Positions 27,283 to 36,861 of a stretch of DNA of 64,000 nt are shown here, piece by piece; the first letter of the stretch is position 1; each line of letters opens with the position of its first letter. The stretch is from SAR324 cluster bacterium JCVI-SC AAA005 (GTDB lineage: Bacteria > SAR324 > NAC60-12), in assembly GCA_000224765.2 (NCBI GenBank), contig AGAU01000139.1:1-64000 (forward strand). Reading direction: 5' to 3'. A program made the translations under genes and the position numbers. Below the pieces are notes generated by a model. That model was not told where the DNA came from. It was given only the letters and a program-made list of their open reading frames with translations, and ran no database searches.

Positions 27283-27957
27283 ATGTCGCAAATCTTTCTG
27301 TTTTTACTGTTAATTCTTCTTTGTTCTCCTGTATTTGCTCAATCATCGCACGCATTACTATTTGTTAAAACGGTCGAAGAATTCTCAATTTTTCCTGCGG
27401 AGCAGCCGAATAACGCTCTTTACCGTAACGGGAAATTACTACTACAAAGCCCATCTGTTCAATGGGTGAACCTCATTGAAGTCAAGGACACAGTATCATG
27501 GCTAGTTTTAGGGATAGATGAAGAAGGTAAGTATCACGGCCATCTCCTCCCCAACAAGAATGACAAGCTAGTGATGAACAACAACGGCTATGGAGTCTTT
27601 GATATTTTAGATGAAGAAACCGGTATTCTAAAAATTTACAGGACCTACAAGGGCCGGCTGGAAATTATAAAGTCTAAGTACAAGTCAGTGCGGAGTCCCA
27701 CTGCTTCCGCAACTCATCTGGTCTTTGCTCACATTCGAGATTCCAGAAAAAAGCGAAACAAACAAATCTTTGAGTTTCGTCTCCATCTCATCCGCCACGA
27801 CTCATCGGAAGTCAAGAGCCTCAAGCTTTACCCACAAGATGAGTCTGCAAAATTGGAGATGGAGTGGGTAGATCAATCCAAAATTCAAATCCGATATCAC
27901 AACGGTAAAACTGAAATCTTTGATCTGAAAAAATACGCACCTACACTTTTTGATTGA
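27283..27957 (+). CDS. exported protein of unknown function
   Basis: 224 residues with a clear signal peptide (MSQIFLFLLLILLCSPVFA, cleavage before QSS). The mature part is beta-rich and charged with no family I recognise. It diverges from the HisG-like operon across 185 bases and precedes lgt by 33 bases, so it may share a transcript with lgt. Confidence 0.65.
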   Translation: MSQIFLFLLLILLCSPVFAQSSHALLFVKTVEEFSIFPAEQPNNALYRNGKLLLQSPSVQWVNLIEVKDTVSWLVLGIDEEGKYHGHLLPNKNDKLVMNNNGYGVFDILDEETGILKIYRTYKGRLEIIKSKYKSVRSPTASATHLVFAHIRDSRKKRNKQIFEFRLHLIRHDSSEVKSLKLYPQDESAKLEMEWVDQSKIQIRYHNGKTEIFDLKKYAPTLFD

Positions 27958-27990
27958 TCCCAATCCGACTTTCATCCCAGACGGGTCTTT

Positions 27991-28902
27991 ATGTTAGCGC
28001 TACCCTTCCCATCAATTGATCCTACTCTGTTTACTGTAGGGCCCTTCTCTATGTTTGGCATTGAGTTGGGCCCCTTTGGTCTGCGTTGGTATGCCCTAGC
28101 CTACATTGGAGGACTACTGCTAGGCAGGGTTTATGTCAATAAAATGCTGTCTGCAAAGGCGCGTTGGCCTAGTGAGAAACCACCTGTTCCAGTAGAGGAA
28201 ACTGAAAACCTCTTGATCTGGATGACTCTTGGAGTCATTTTTGGTGGCCGACTTGGATATGTATTATTTTACAGCCCACATCTGCTCACAGATCCAGCAG
28301 GTGTACTTGCAATGTGGAAAGGGGGGATGTCATTTCATGGTGGAATGCTTGGCGTAGTTGTCTCTGTAATCTTCTATGCTCAACGCCACAAGGTTTCGCT
28401 GTTCTCTCTTGGGGACGCCATTGCAATCGCAGCCCCAATTGGTTTGTTTTTTGGACGCTTGGCAAATTTCATCAATGGAGAATTGTGGGGCAGGGTTTCT
28501 GATGTCCCATGGGCAGTCATTTTTCCACAAGTAGAATTATATGCCCGGGCATATCCGGAGTTAGCCAATACCATTGGCCAGGGACGTCACCCTAGTCAAT
28601 TATACGAAGCTGCCTTGGAGGGTCTCGTCCTATTTCTTGTCTTAGGGTATCTTGCTTGGCGTAGCGATGCGCTCAAAAGACCCGGCACTTTGATTGGTAC
28701 ATTCTTGGTGGGTTATGGAACAGCCAGGGCATTCTGCGAATTTTTTAGAATGCCTGATGTCGGTATTGGCTTTGACCTAGATTTCATTGGCATGGGTATT
28801 TCCAGAGGACAGTTACTCTGTTTGCCAATGATCATCGCAGGATTGTTGTTTCTTAAGAATGCTCAAGGAACACAATCTACAGAGATCACAACTAGGTCCT
28901 AG
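27991..28902 (+). CDS. lgt: prolipoprotein diacylglyceryl transferase
   Basis: Inner-membrane enzyme that moves a diacylglyceryl group from phosphatidylglycerol to the lipobox Cys of prolipoproteins. It has about seven membrane segments. His116 in MSFHGGMLG and Arg156 in FFGRLANFINGELWGR align with the essential E. coli His103/Arg143. RHPSQLYEA and GYGTARAFCEFFR complete the signature. Length of 303 is normal. It supplies lipoprotein maturation for proteins such as the one at 56301. Confidence 0.96.
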   Translation: MLALPFPSIDPTLFTVGPFSMFGIELGPFGLRWYALAYIGGLLLGRVYVNKMLSAKARWPSEKPPVPVEETENLLIWMTLGVIFGGRLGYVLFYSPHLLTDPAGVLAMWKGGMSFHGGMLGVVVSVIFYAQRHKVSLFSLGDAIAIAAPIGLFFGRLANFINGELWGRVSDVPWAVIFPQVELYARAYPELANTIGQGRHPSQLYEAALEGLVLFLVLGYLAWRSDALKRPGTLIGTFLVGYGTARAFCEFFRMPDVGIGFDLDFIGMGISRGQLLCLPMIIAGLLFLKNAQGTQSTEITTRS

Positions 28903-28941
28903 ATTGCTTAATGATTATCGCATCAAGGTTATTTAGCAAAT

Positions 28942-30210
28942 TTATTGAGCGATTGTACCCCAGGGATAGTCAACGAATAAGGTTGTTTCCTGCCCCTCAG
29001 ATCCTGTTGCAACGTCGAAGCGATAGATAAATCCCGATCCAGTGACGAGTCTTGCACCAAGCCCCGAAGAATTTCTCGACTTGGTCCACAGGTCTTCTCG
29101 CTGCTCTGCAACCGTTCCCATCTCATAAAAGAAAGCGAGTTGGAATCCTGTTCTAAAATCACGAATGAAGTATAGGTCAAACGGGGTATTCTCGTCGGTC
29201 AGATTCCAGCGAAATTCATAACCATAAAACTCGGTGTGAGCTCCACTGTAACGCCCCCCCGCATAGGACCGCAAACGAGAGCTACCACCAAGGCTACTAG
29301 CTGTTCCATATTTTCTGCTTGCTTGGGTATCAGTTGCTAATTTCTTTAAGCTTTCATCACAGGGATCACCTGCTGTGCAAGCATAATTAGTTCTCAAATC
29401 ATCAAGAATTGATTGATAGTCGGTCACCCCTTCCTTGGTCACCGTAGCATCTGAACGAAAATAGTTGATGGCAAAGGTGCTACTCTCTAGCAGTGGAATA
29501 TACCCCGTCAAGTTGGTGTCGACCGTGTAGCTTTCTGAAGATTTTGCGTCTATCGATGGGGATTCAGACCTAGTAGCTACGAAGCGGACACCCATTCGAG
29601 GATCCAGCCGGTCATCCGTAACATCGATCTGGGTTCCGTAGGTCAGCCTCTGAAAGGTGAAGGGATCGGGATCGGCGTATTCCTGACGATTCTCCTCTTT
29701 CCCTTGATAGATCACAGCGCTCGGCTCTGAGCGGATGTTGTATTGCAAGGTGAAAAATTCCAAACGACGCTCTAAAAAGGTGAAGGTCAGTCGACCTCCA
29801 TACAAAGAAGTATTCTTTAATTCTACGATGTTGAAGTCCTCCGGATCAGATTCGATTCCCCGTTGCGCATACTGCTTTTGCGAGCCCTTGTTGAATCCCA
29901 CGTAGGTCACATCCAGTAGAACGTTTTCAGGCAACAACTCGATATCGGTTACACCAGTAATGGTTCCTTCAACATCCCCTCCAACCCCAACTAAGAAAAA
30001 ATCGGTGGTGCTATCGAAGGTGTTATTGAATGCGCCAATCACTCCAAGCCCTGTTCCAACGCCAGGTAAGATGTAAGGAATCGGAGCGATCAGATATCCA
30101 AAGTCTCTGGGGAATTGGGCACGTCGCCGTTCTATGGCTTCTGAAAAACTGGTTAGCAGAAGCATTGGAATCGTTATCCAGAGGATTCGTCGAAACATAA
30201 GATCGCCCAT
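28942..30210 (-). CDS. Omp85/BamA-like outer-membrane beta-barrel protein
   Basis: 422 residues with a signal peptide (LWITIPMLLLTSFSEA). The C-terminal half resembles the bacterial surface antigen (D15) barrel: LGGSSRLRSYAGGRYSG corresponds to the barrel L6 R-G-F/Y loop of Omp85 proteins, followed by FQLAFFYEMGTVAE and SSGLGARLVTGSGFIYRFDV. There is no POTRA series, so it belongs to short Omp85-like barrels. Start ATG 30210 or 30198. Convergent with lgt. It probably functions as a transporter or lipase-associated barrel; substrate unknown. Confidence 0.75.
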   Translation of the reverse strand: MGDLMFRRILWITIPMLLLTSFSEAIERRRAQFPRDFGYLIAPIPYILPGVGTGLGVIGAFNNTFDSTTDFFLVGVGGDVEGTITGVTDIELLPENVLLDVTYVGFNKGSQKQYAQRGIESDPEDFNIVELKNTSLYGGRLTFTFLERRLEFFTLQYNIRSEPSAVIYQGKEENRQEYADPDPFTFQRLTYGTQIDVTDDRLDPRMGVRFVATRSESPSIDAKSSESYTVDTNLTGYIPLLESSTFAINYFRSDATVTKEGVTDYQSILDDLRTNYACTAGDPCDESLKKLATDTQASRKYGTASSLGGSSRLRSYAGGRYSGAHTEFYGYEFRWNLTDENTPFDLYFIRDFRTGFQLAFFYEMGTVAEQREDLWTKSRNSSGLGARLVTGSGFIYRFDVATGSEGQETTLFVDYPWGTIAQ

Positions 30211-30529
30211 TTATGGAAAAGAAACAGAGTTTTGATTCAAAAGAAAAATATTCTTATCCAATTTCAATAAGTTGGATTGAACAGTTGCAGGTGCAAATGC
30301 TGTTCTCATTCTAGAAAACTAAAATTAAAGTTACTTTCTGAATTAATATATAATTTTTCATGGCTTCTTGATTTTCATCAATCTTTTGCTTGAATGAGAT
30401 AATTCAAAGCGAAGAATACTGGACTAGATCCAATCAAAATTATTATTTTTATCGAGTAATAAATTTCAATTTAGCTTAGATTTGGCTGAGTGTGCTGTCT
30501 TGAATTTTCAAAATAAGCGAGGTTGTAAA
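30211..30529. other. 319-base intergenic region, divergent promoters expected
   Basis: AT-rich sequence between the divergent Omp85-like and YtfJ genes. I see no coding frame, hairpin with a T tract, or convincing -35/-10 pair. Confidence 0.5.
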
Positions 30530-31081
30530 ATGATAGGATCCAAGAATAGAGCCTGGAAAGAGTGTCTACTAGGGTTGAGTTTTTTGTTGGCTCCAATTGT
30601 GTCTAATGCTGAATTACCAGTTGGCTCAACTCCCAAGACCATTGTTCTGCAGGGAGAGCAGGGCAAGTTAGTTGATGGCGGTGGCTCATGGAAAAGTGAT
30701 GTGTTCATTGGTTACGTCACGATCCTTTTTTATGTAGATCCAGATGAGAGTGATTTGAACAACGCAGCCAGTGAAGCACTGAAGAATGCGAATCTGCCCG
30801 AAGACCAAGTTCGCTCTGTAGCGGTGATCAACATGGATGCAACGCTCCTCCCTAATTTCCTGATCCAGGGCAAGCTGGAGGATAAACAGAAGGAATATCA
30901 AAATACCCTCTATGTGATGGATTACAAGAAAGTCTTGGTGAATGAGTGGGGTCTAGGTGATCACAACAGTGACGTTGTGATTTTTGACAAGCAAGGTAAG
31001 GTTCTCTTCAGCGTCGATGGGCAATTGAACGACTCACAGATCAAGCAAATGCTTACGGCTGTAAAAAGTGGATTTGATTGA
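30530..31081 (+). CDS. YtfJ family periplasmic thioredoxin-fold protein
   Basis: 183 residues from ATG 30530, behind a GAGG ribosome site; an upstream in-frame start at 30482 lacks one. Signal peptide ECLLGLSFLLAPIVSNA. The mature part matches E. coli YtfJ in order: WKSDVFIGYVTILFYVDP, a helix with NNAASEALKNANLPEDQV, SVAVINMDATLLPNF, LEDKQKEYQNTLYVMD, VLVNEWGLGDHNSDVVIFDK and KVLFSVDG. YtfJ has a thioredoxin-like fold without the CxxC pair; its function is not established. Faces an MscS-type gene convergently. Confidence 0.85.
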   Translation: MIGSKNRAWKECLLGLSFLLAPIVSNAELPVGSTPKTIVLQGEQGKLVDGGGSWKSDVFIGYVTILFYVDPDESDLNNAASEALKNANLPEDQVRSVAVINMDATLLPNFLIQGKLEDKQKEYQNTLYVMDYKKVLVNEWGLGDHNSDVVIFDKQGKVLFSVDGQLNDSQIKQMLTAVKSGFD

Positions 31082-31097
31082 TTGGTAGCCTGATCTG

Positions 31098-32834
31098 TCA
31101 TTTTTGGGGAAAATCCGGAGTCGGCATTTGAAAGGTCATGTCAGGATTTTCCACTTTCCACCCCTCGCTGTTGCAAGTGGCCACACAGGCTTGCTGCATG
31201 ATCCTGAGGACTTTCCAGTAATGTTCTGCGGCAGGGCTCTTCATCCTGACATATAGAAAGTATTGAATTGACCCGGACTGAATCGAGCTCATTTCGACAC
31301 TCAACTCTTTTAAAGATGGTTGTAGCCCATTTTGGTCGATGAATAGCCCAATTGATCTTTCAAACGTATTGGGCACAAGATCCAAGCAGATCTCCTGGTG
31401 TTCAAGGCTGATTCCAAAACTTCCAACACAGGCAAATGCACCCATCGAAAGATTTTTGATCCCCAAATTTAGATAATCATTGACCAAAAATGTACGGATC
31501 ATTTCTCTTGTTTTGACCTGAACAAATTCTGGAGTTTGGACAATGACCTGGCCAAACGAACCATCCGGCAACAAGATATAATCATGTAAATTGGATGGAA
31601 ACCAGGGTTCATTCTCAGCAATTGGCTGAGAGATCAGCTGAGACATCTCGCTGAGGGGCATGCGCATCTCACCCCCCTCCAGAACAGGATTGACCAAATG
31701 AGAGTATATGTTGATGGACTTCACCATCCAAGGCACACCCTCGTAGGTGACCATTTCTCCTTCTCTGACGGCACCCAAGTTCAATAGTAGCTTTGCCTCT
31801 GCCAGAAATTGAGGCAGATACTTCTTCAGCCCAATCGCGATTCCTGCCAAGATCAACAAAGCTAAGCCCAAGAGCAGCCAGTCTCCTGTCACGTACAGAA
31901 CAATGAGAAAGACCGCTGTTGAGGCCATCATCATTAGAATTCTGTAGGTGTAGAAAAGCACTCGTGAGTATTGACTCCTAGTATGGAATTCGTCGACTCC
32001 CTCTTTCGGAACCATGAAGCGAAGGAAAGTTCGCATTCCGAACCAGACTGCCATGGTCGCAAGGACAGCCAACATCAGGTTGAGGCCTCGGCCTGTCAAG
32101 AAAGCTCCAAAAGCCAACCAAACACTTGTCCAGATTGATTCCTGGCGAATCTGTAGATTTCGCAATTGCAGCTTTACCAACTCCAGGTATCGCTGTGCCT
32201 CTGCCTTACGCTCTCGCCAGTCTTCATGAATTGTTTGGATTTGCCTTCTCGTCGCAAGATCGACCTCGGCTTGAGACCACTCTTCAATTTTAAGAATCGA
32301 GTTTTCAATTTCTGAAAGATTTTGCTGATAGAATTCTATGGTTTTCCGAATTCGCTCAATAGCTCTGGGCTGCTCCGTCAGATCCTTCAGGCTCTGAAAA
32401 ATGGGCTGAATGATCTCGATTAGATCGCTTTGCCAGTCAAAGCTCTGATCAGGCACCTCCTTGAAATTTTCTAGGTCCAGCCCTCCGGTGACGATTGACT
32501 CAAAAGCCACCTCTGCATTCTTCAGAATTTCTTCAGATTCAGCGACTTGTCCTTCAAGGGCAAATTTTGTAAGCTGTGTAGGATTCTGATCCAGCTTTGC
32601 TCTCAGATCCTCGAGAATTTTTTGCTGCAAGCTGATGATGCTAGTAAATTCAATCAACTGAGTCTTCAGCTCCTGCAGACGCTGATTTGAATTCTGCTCT
32701 ACACTTTGCTGGATCTCATTCGCAGTATCTGTCTGTTTTTGCTGTCCCAGCCCTTCTGAGACAAAAACGAAATATAAAAGAGTCAAACAAGCCAGTTTGA
32801 CAATCAGTAGATTGGTGTGACTGAGAAAATGCAT
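31098..32834 (-). CDS. MscS-family mechanosensitive channel-like protein with coiled-coil N-terminus
   Basis: From ATG 32834 the protein has a signal peptide (LLIVKLACLTLLYFVFV, then EGLGQQ). About 190 periplasmic residues predicted as coiled coil follow. Then come membrane segments (LNLMLAVLATMAVWFGM, YRILMMMASTAVFLIVLYV, LLLGLALLILAGIAIGL) and a cytoplasmic MscS-like beta domain (GAVREGEMVTYEGVPWMVKSI, DGSFGQVIVQTPEFV). This resembles large MscS/MscK relatives that open on osmotic downshift or sense periplasmic signals. The pore helix is less conserved than in MscS, so gating is uncertain. Confidence 0.8.
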   Translation of the reverse strand: MHFLSHTNLLIVKLACLTLLYFVFVSEGLGQQKQTDTANEIQQSVEQNSNQRLQELKTQLIEFTSIISLQQKILEDLRAKLDQNPTQLTKFALEGQVAESEEILKNAEVAFESIVTGGLDLENFKEVPDQSFDWQSDLIEIIQPIFQSLKDLTEQPRAIERIRKTIEFYQQNLSEIENSILKIEEWSQAEVDLATRRQIQTIHEDWRERKAEAQRYLELVKLQLRNLQIRQESIWTSVWLAFGAFLTGRGLNLMLAVLATMAVWFGMRTFLRFMVPKEGVDEFHTRSQYSRVLFYTYRILMMMASTAVFLIVLYVTGDWLLLGLALLILAGIAIGLKKYLPQFLAEAKLLLNLGAVREGEMVTYEGVPWMVKSINIYSHLVNPVLEGGEMRMPLSEMSQLISQPIAENEPWFPSNLHDYILLPDGSFGQVIVQTPEFVQVKTREMIRTFLVNDYLNLGIKNLSMGAFACVGSFGISLEHQEICLDLVPNTFERSIGLFIDQNGLQPSLKELSVEMSSIQSGSIQYFLYVRMKSPAAEHYWKVLRIMQQACVATCNSEGWKVENPDMTFQMPTPDFPQK

Positions 32835-32990
32835 TTCAGACTTTTCAAGATCAATTGATTCAATACTCAAATGAGAAAGGTGTAATTAGGTACTAACCAA
32901 AAGCTAAAGAATTTATTTTTCATTCTTTTCAAAAAATCTCAGAAAGACGAATCAGCGAGACTATCAGTTGGGACCCATTTACAGCGAGGG

Positions 32991-33018
32991 CAGGTCAATT
33001 CCCTTCGGAATTGACCTG
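32991..33018. terminator. 12-bp hairpin downstream of the SMP-30 gene
   Basis: caggtcaattcc and its exact reverse complement enclose a four-base loop (33003-33006). It lies about 30 bases after the minus-strand SMP-30 stop. No T tract follows on either strand, so it is a weak or bidirectional terminator candidate, or an mRNA-stabilising hairpin. Confidence 0.5.
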
Positions 33019-33049
33019 CTGAAGCGGTAGGAATACAGTTTGGTCGATA

Positions 33050-33916
33050 TTAAAGCCTGTACATTGCTTCGACTTGTCCACGGAAGGAAGTGGAAGCTTT
33101 GAAGACCCTGCCTCCGTCTGGTTGATTTGCTCTAGCTGTCGAATCTAAGTTTTCCAATGCAGTGGTTGCTCTAAGCTCCGAGTTATCTTTGCCACCAAAG
33201 ACAGGGCAACTAACATTACTGGCCGTCAGGGAGAATTCCCTCAAGGGACTGCCATTCTGACTAAATCCTGCAACTTTGTAGGCTCCCCAGAGAGCAATCC
33301 AAAAATTCCCGTCAGCATCGACAACTGCGCCATCTGGGGTAATTCCTGGCTCGAATGTCAGGAAGACTTCCCGTTCGCTTTGTGGTAGTCCTGTTGCCGG
33401 ATCCAATTTCACTCTCCAGACCGTACTCAACGCACTATCAGCGAAATAGCCGGTCGCTCCATCTTTAGTGAAACATGTGGCATTGGGTATGGTAATGTTG
33501 GGGAAGAGCAACTGGAGCTTTCCTTGGGAAACATGATAAATGGATCCAGCTTCTTTTTCGAAATTGCGCCCCATCGTCCCAAACCAAAAGGAGCCACTGG
33601 GGTGAACCCGACTGTCATTGCTGCGAGTGACTGAGTTTTCTGCTTCCACATCAAGGTAGGACTTCCAGCTTTTGGAATCCATGTCCAGAATATGTAGTCC
33701 GTCATCGACCGCAACCACCAAGCGTTTTTCATCGATCCGAGCTGCAGCGCTAGCGTTACCAGGACAATCAATCACTCGGACAGACTGATCCCCAACCTGC
33801 TCATAGAGCTTCTTGCCGAGGATATCAAACCAACAAAAGCTCCCTCGCTCAGGGTGCCAGAAGATCCCCTCGCCAAGCTCACAGACTGGGACACTACAAA
33901 CTTGCATCGAATCCAT
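33050..33916 (-). CDS. SMP-30/gluconolactonase-family sugar lactonase
   Basis: A six-bladed beta-propeller enzyme that opens a sugar-acid lactone with a divalent metal. Visible features: ELGEGIFWHPERGSFCWFDI (metal Glu), SNDSRVHPSGSFWFGTMG with the conserved Asn/Asp, FADSALSTVWRV and PDGAVVDADGNFWIALWG with the catalytic Asp. 288 residues is normal. ATG 33916 has AAAGGAG upstream and follows dgoK by four bases. With the dehydratase, kinases and aldolase nearby it supplies the open sugar acid (galactonate, arabinonate or xylonate type). Confidence 0.9.
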   Translation of the reverse strand: MDSMQVCSVPVCELGEGIFWHPERGSFCWFDILGKKLYEQVGDQSVRVIDCPGNASAAARIDEKRLVVAVDDGLHILDMDSKSWKSYLDVEAENSVTRSNDSRVHPSGSFWFGTMGRNFEKEAGSIYHVSQGKLQLLFPNITIPNATCFTKDGATGYFADSALSTVWRVKLDPATGLPQSEREVFLTFEPGITPDGAVVDADGNFWIALWGAYKVAGFSQNGSPLREFSLTASNVSCPVFGGKDNSELRATTALENLDSTARANQPDGGRVFKASTSFRGQVEAMYRL

Positions 33917-33920
33917 AGTT

Positions 33921-34844
33921 TTACTCCTTTTGAGGATACAAAAATCGCCAAGCTGCGGTGAGGCCTAGCCGAACCAAATCATCTCCGGAATGCAAATCTA
34001 CCTCTCGACCAACCAAACTCAACGCTCGAGCATATAACTTGGTCAATGAAGATCCACCTACTAGTTGAATCTTCTCCGTTTTTTCAATTTTTCGGGTCGC
34101 CGATCGTAGCTCTTCACCAAGAACCCGACCGCTCAGGAATGCCAAATTAGCAACTGGATCTCGATCCAAAAGCAGTGAGGTAGCTCTTATTCGAAAGAGT
34201 GAAGTCAGCAATGGAGTAGTTTCCTCAAAGCCTGTTGAAACACCTTTTGCAAAAGCAGGTTGTTCTACGTCAACGTCTCCCGATTCCAAATCATGCCGTA
34301 AGATACTGTGTTGACGCACGATTGAGAAGAGTTCGCCCGTGAGGTAGGTATCAAATTGCTGAACCTGCCCCAAAGCTACCCTTACCCACTTACAATGCGT
34401 CCCTGGCAAACATATTATCCCTGACCATTCTGATGACCCAGCTCCCAATCCGAGCATTTGGGTCTCCTCTCCCCGCATAACATCAGGCCTCGATTCTTCT
34501 TGGCAAGCCACCCCAGGCAACACATGCACCTTGCGCTGCAGATCATTCGTTTGAACATCTACCGCGCCAATGGCCACATCTTTCAGTGAGACCGGTAAAA
34601 ACAAATAAGGAGCTTCCTGCCAGCCTTGACGGCTCCCCACCATACCGCTCATCAGCACCGGACTTTCCACAGGCCATCCATGGAGATGTTCCTTCAAAGT
34701 GGGTTCGAATTCTTCCTTTTTCAGGTTCAGTAGGCCACAGGATGCTTCACGTCCTTCCAAGGCATTTTTATCTTGCATACGCCAGATTCTGAAGTGGGTT
34801 GTCCCCCAGTCTACTGCTACCCAATCCTGCTGATTTTCCATCAT
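33921..34844 (-). CDS. dgoK: 2-dehydro-3-deoxygalactonokinase
   Basis: Phosphorylates 2-keto-3-deoxygalactonate to the 6-phosphate. Family hallmarks: VAVDWGTTHFRIWRM (phosphate loop), SGMVGSRQGWQEAPY, DVMRGEETQMLG and LPGTHCKWVRV. Start ATG 34844 gives the usual N-terminus; upstream in-frame codons are not conserved. It forms a minus-strand pair with the lactonase, diverging from the dehydratase/aldolase operon. DgoK plus the aldolase gives the De Ley-Doudoroff route. Confidence 0.92.
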   Translation of the reverse strand: MMENQQDWVAVDWGTTHFRIWRMQDKNALEGREASCGLLNLKKEEFEPTLKEHLHGWPVESPVLMSGMVGSRQGWQEAPYLFLPVSLKDVAIGAVDVQTNDLQRKVHVLPGVACQEESRPDVMRGEETQMLGLGAGSSEWSGIICLPGTHCKWVRVALGQVQQFDTYLTGELFSIVRQHSILRHDLESGDVDVEQPAFAKGVSTGFEETTPLLTSLFRIRATSLLLDRDPVANLAFLSGRVLGEELRSATRKIEKTEKIQLVGGSSLTKLYARALSLVGREVDLHSGDDLVRLGLTAAWRFLYPQKE

Positions 34845-34894
34845 ACTTTCTAAAATAATAATCTTTTTTTCGTGGTTGCTTCTGAGAATTCTGT

Positions 34895-34928
34895 TTGACA
34901 TACTCAAGTAGAGTCGTACCTTTGTCAA
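34895..34928. promoter_or_regulatory. TTGACA inverted pair in the dgoK/dehydratase divergent region
   Basis: TTGACA at 34895 and its reverse complement TGTCAA at 34923 face each other in the 210-base region between divergent genes. They could be two -35 boxes or one operator. No good -10 box is visible at the right spacing on either strand. Confidence 0.25.
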
Positions 34929-35054
34929 CAATCCAAAAGCAAGTAGGCTGAAACATCGACAATGTGTTTTCTTCATCCTTCAAGCAACCTGCAGAAGCAA
35001 GTGGGAAATTGCCCCCTGCGTACCTCCTTCACTTAGTATCTACATTGAGGAGAC

Positions 35055-36851
35055 ATGAGCCAGTTTGAATCCAAGTGTCGTTTTCGCTCCCAGCAATGGT
35101 TTGATAACCCTGCCAATCCCGACATGACCGCTCTCTATCTGGAGCGCTATCTTAATTTTGGGCTCACTCGTGAGGAGTTACAGTCTGGGAAACCTGTGAT
35201 TGGCATAGCCCAAACTGGTTCAGATCTCTCTCCATGCAACCGCCCTCACATAGAACTAGCCAAGCGTGTGCGCGAAGGAATTCGTGAAGCAGGTGGAATT
35301 GCGATTGAGTTTCCGGTTCATCCAATACAAGAGACTGGCAAGCGACCTACCGCGTCTTTGGATCGGAATCTTGCTTACCTAAGCCTTGTCGAAGTTCTTT
35401 ATGGCTACCCGATCGATGGTGTAGTCCTGACAATCGGTTGCGATAAAACCACACCTGCATCGCTAATGGCAGCTGCGACGGTGAATATTCCTGCAATTAC
35501 TCTCTCTGGTGGACCTATGCTTAACGGATGGTTCAGAGGAGAGCGCACCGGCTCTGGGACCATTGTCTGGCGAGCTCGAGAAATGATGGCTCGTGGTGAA
35601 ATTGACTATCCTGGATTTGTTGATTTAGTTGCCTCCTCTGCTCCTTCACCCGGCTACTGCAATACGATGGGGACTGCTACAACAATGAACTCCCTGGCCG
35701 AAGCATTAGGAATGTCCTTACCTGGTAGCGCTGCTATTCCAGCTCCCTACCGAGAAAGAGCCCAAGCAGCCTATCTCACAGGGAAAAGGATTGTGGATAT
35801 GGTTCGAGAGGATCTGAAGCCTTCTGACATTTTGAACCGTAAGGCTTTCGAAAATGCAATCGTGATTAACTCTGCGATTGGTGGTTCGACAAACGCACCT
35901 GTTCACCTAAATGCTGTTGCACGTCATATCGGCGTAGGGCTTGAAGTAGATGATTGGGAAAAGCATGGCCACAACATTCCATTGTTGGTCAACCTCCAAC
36001 CTGCTGGAGCCTATCTTGGGGAAGATTATCACCATGCAGGAGGAGTTCCGGCTGTCGTTGCAGAACTGATCCGCCACGGTCAGATTCACGAAGATGCCAT
36101 TACTGTCAACGGAAAAACAATTGGAGAGAATTGCCGAGATGCAGAAATTGTCGATACCGACGTAATTCGAAGCTTCGCTACAGCGTTGAAACCTGCAGCT
36201 GGATTTAAGGTATTACGAGGGAATCTCTTCGATGCCGCCATCATGAAAACCTCTGTCATTTCTCAGGATTTCAGAGAGCAATATCTATCAAATCCAGACG
36301 ATCCAGATGCTTTTGAGGGCAGAGCAATCGTGTTTGATGGCCCTGAAGATTACCATCATCGAATTGATGATCCTGCTTTAAATATTGATGCCAACTGCCT
36401 TCTTTTCATGCGGGGTGCGGGGCCCATTGGCTATCCTGGAGCTGCTGAAGTAGTCAACATGCGTGCGCCCGATTATCTGCTGAAGCAAGGTGTCAATGAA
36501 CTCCCATGCATTGGGGATGGTCGACAGAGTGGCACCTCTGGTTCTCCTTCAATTCTAAATGCATCACCAGAAGCAGCTGCGTTGGGGGGCTTGGCTATAG
36601 TTCAAACTGATGATCGAATCCGTATAGACCTTAAGAAAGGTCGTGCTGACATTTTGATAGACGACGCAGAGTTAGCCAGCAGACGTGAAAAGCTTGAACG
36701 AGATGGATTCCCAATTCCTGAGTCTCAAACACCTTGGCAGGAGCTACAGCGTCGTGACGTAGATCAACTGGCACAAGGGATGGTTTTGAAGTCTGCCGTT
36801 AAGTATCAAAGAATTGCCCAGAGCAAAGGGGTTCCTAGGGACAATCATTGA
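35055..36851 (+). CDS. IlvD/Edd-family sugar-acid dehydratase
   Basis: Removes water from an aldonic acid to give the 2-keto-3-deoxy acid, using a 2Fe-2S cluster and Mg. Cluster and metal residues are Cys61 (SPCNR), Cys129 with Lys131 (IGCDKTTP) and Cys202 (GYCNTMGT). The 598-residue length, the WFDNP and YLERYLNFG start, and the end in RDNH resemble the xylonate/arabinonate branch such as Caulobacter XylD rather than IlvD or Edd. GAGGAG precedes the ATG. It leads an operon with a KDPG/KDPGal aldolase and a PfkB kinase. Whether the substrate is galactonate, fuconate, xylonate or arabinonate cannot be decided from sequence. Confidence 0.92.
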   Translation: MSQFESKCRFRSQQWFDNPANPDMTALYLERYLNFGLTREELQSGKPVIGIAQTGSDLSPCNRPHIELAKRVREGIREAGGIAIEFPVHPIQETGKRPTASLDRNLAYLSLVEVLYGYPIDGVVLTIGCDKTTPASLMAAATVNIPAITLSGGPMLNGWFRGERTGSGTIVWRAREMMARGEIDYPGFVDLVASSAPSPGYCNTMGTATTMNSLAEALGMSLPGSAAIPAPYRERAQAAYLTGKRIVDMVREDLKPSDILNRKAFENAIVINSAIGGSTNAPVHLNAVARHIGVGLEVDDWEKHGHNIPLLVNLQPAGAYLGEDYHHAGGVPAVVAELIRHGQIHEDAITVNGKTIGENCRDAEIVDTDVIRSFATALKPAAGFKVLRGNLFDAAIMKTSVISQDFREQYLSNPDDPDAFEGRAIVFDGPEDYHHRIDDPALNIDANCLLFMRGAGPIGYPGAAEVVNMRAPDYLLKQGVNELPCIGDGRQSGTSGSPSILNASPEAAALGGLAIVQTDDRIRIDLKKGRADILIDDAELASRREKLERDGFPIPESQTPWQELQRRDVDQLAQGMVLKSAVKYQRIAQSKGVPRDNH

Positions 36852-36861
36852 GGGGGTTCTA

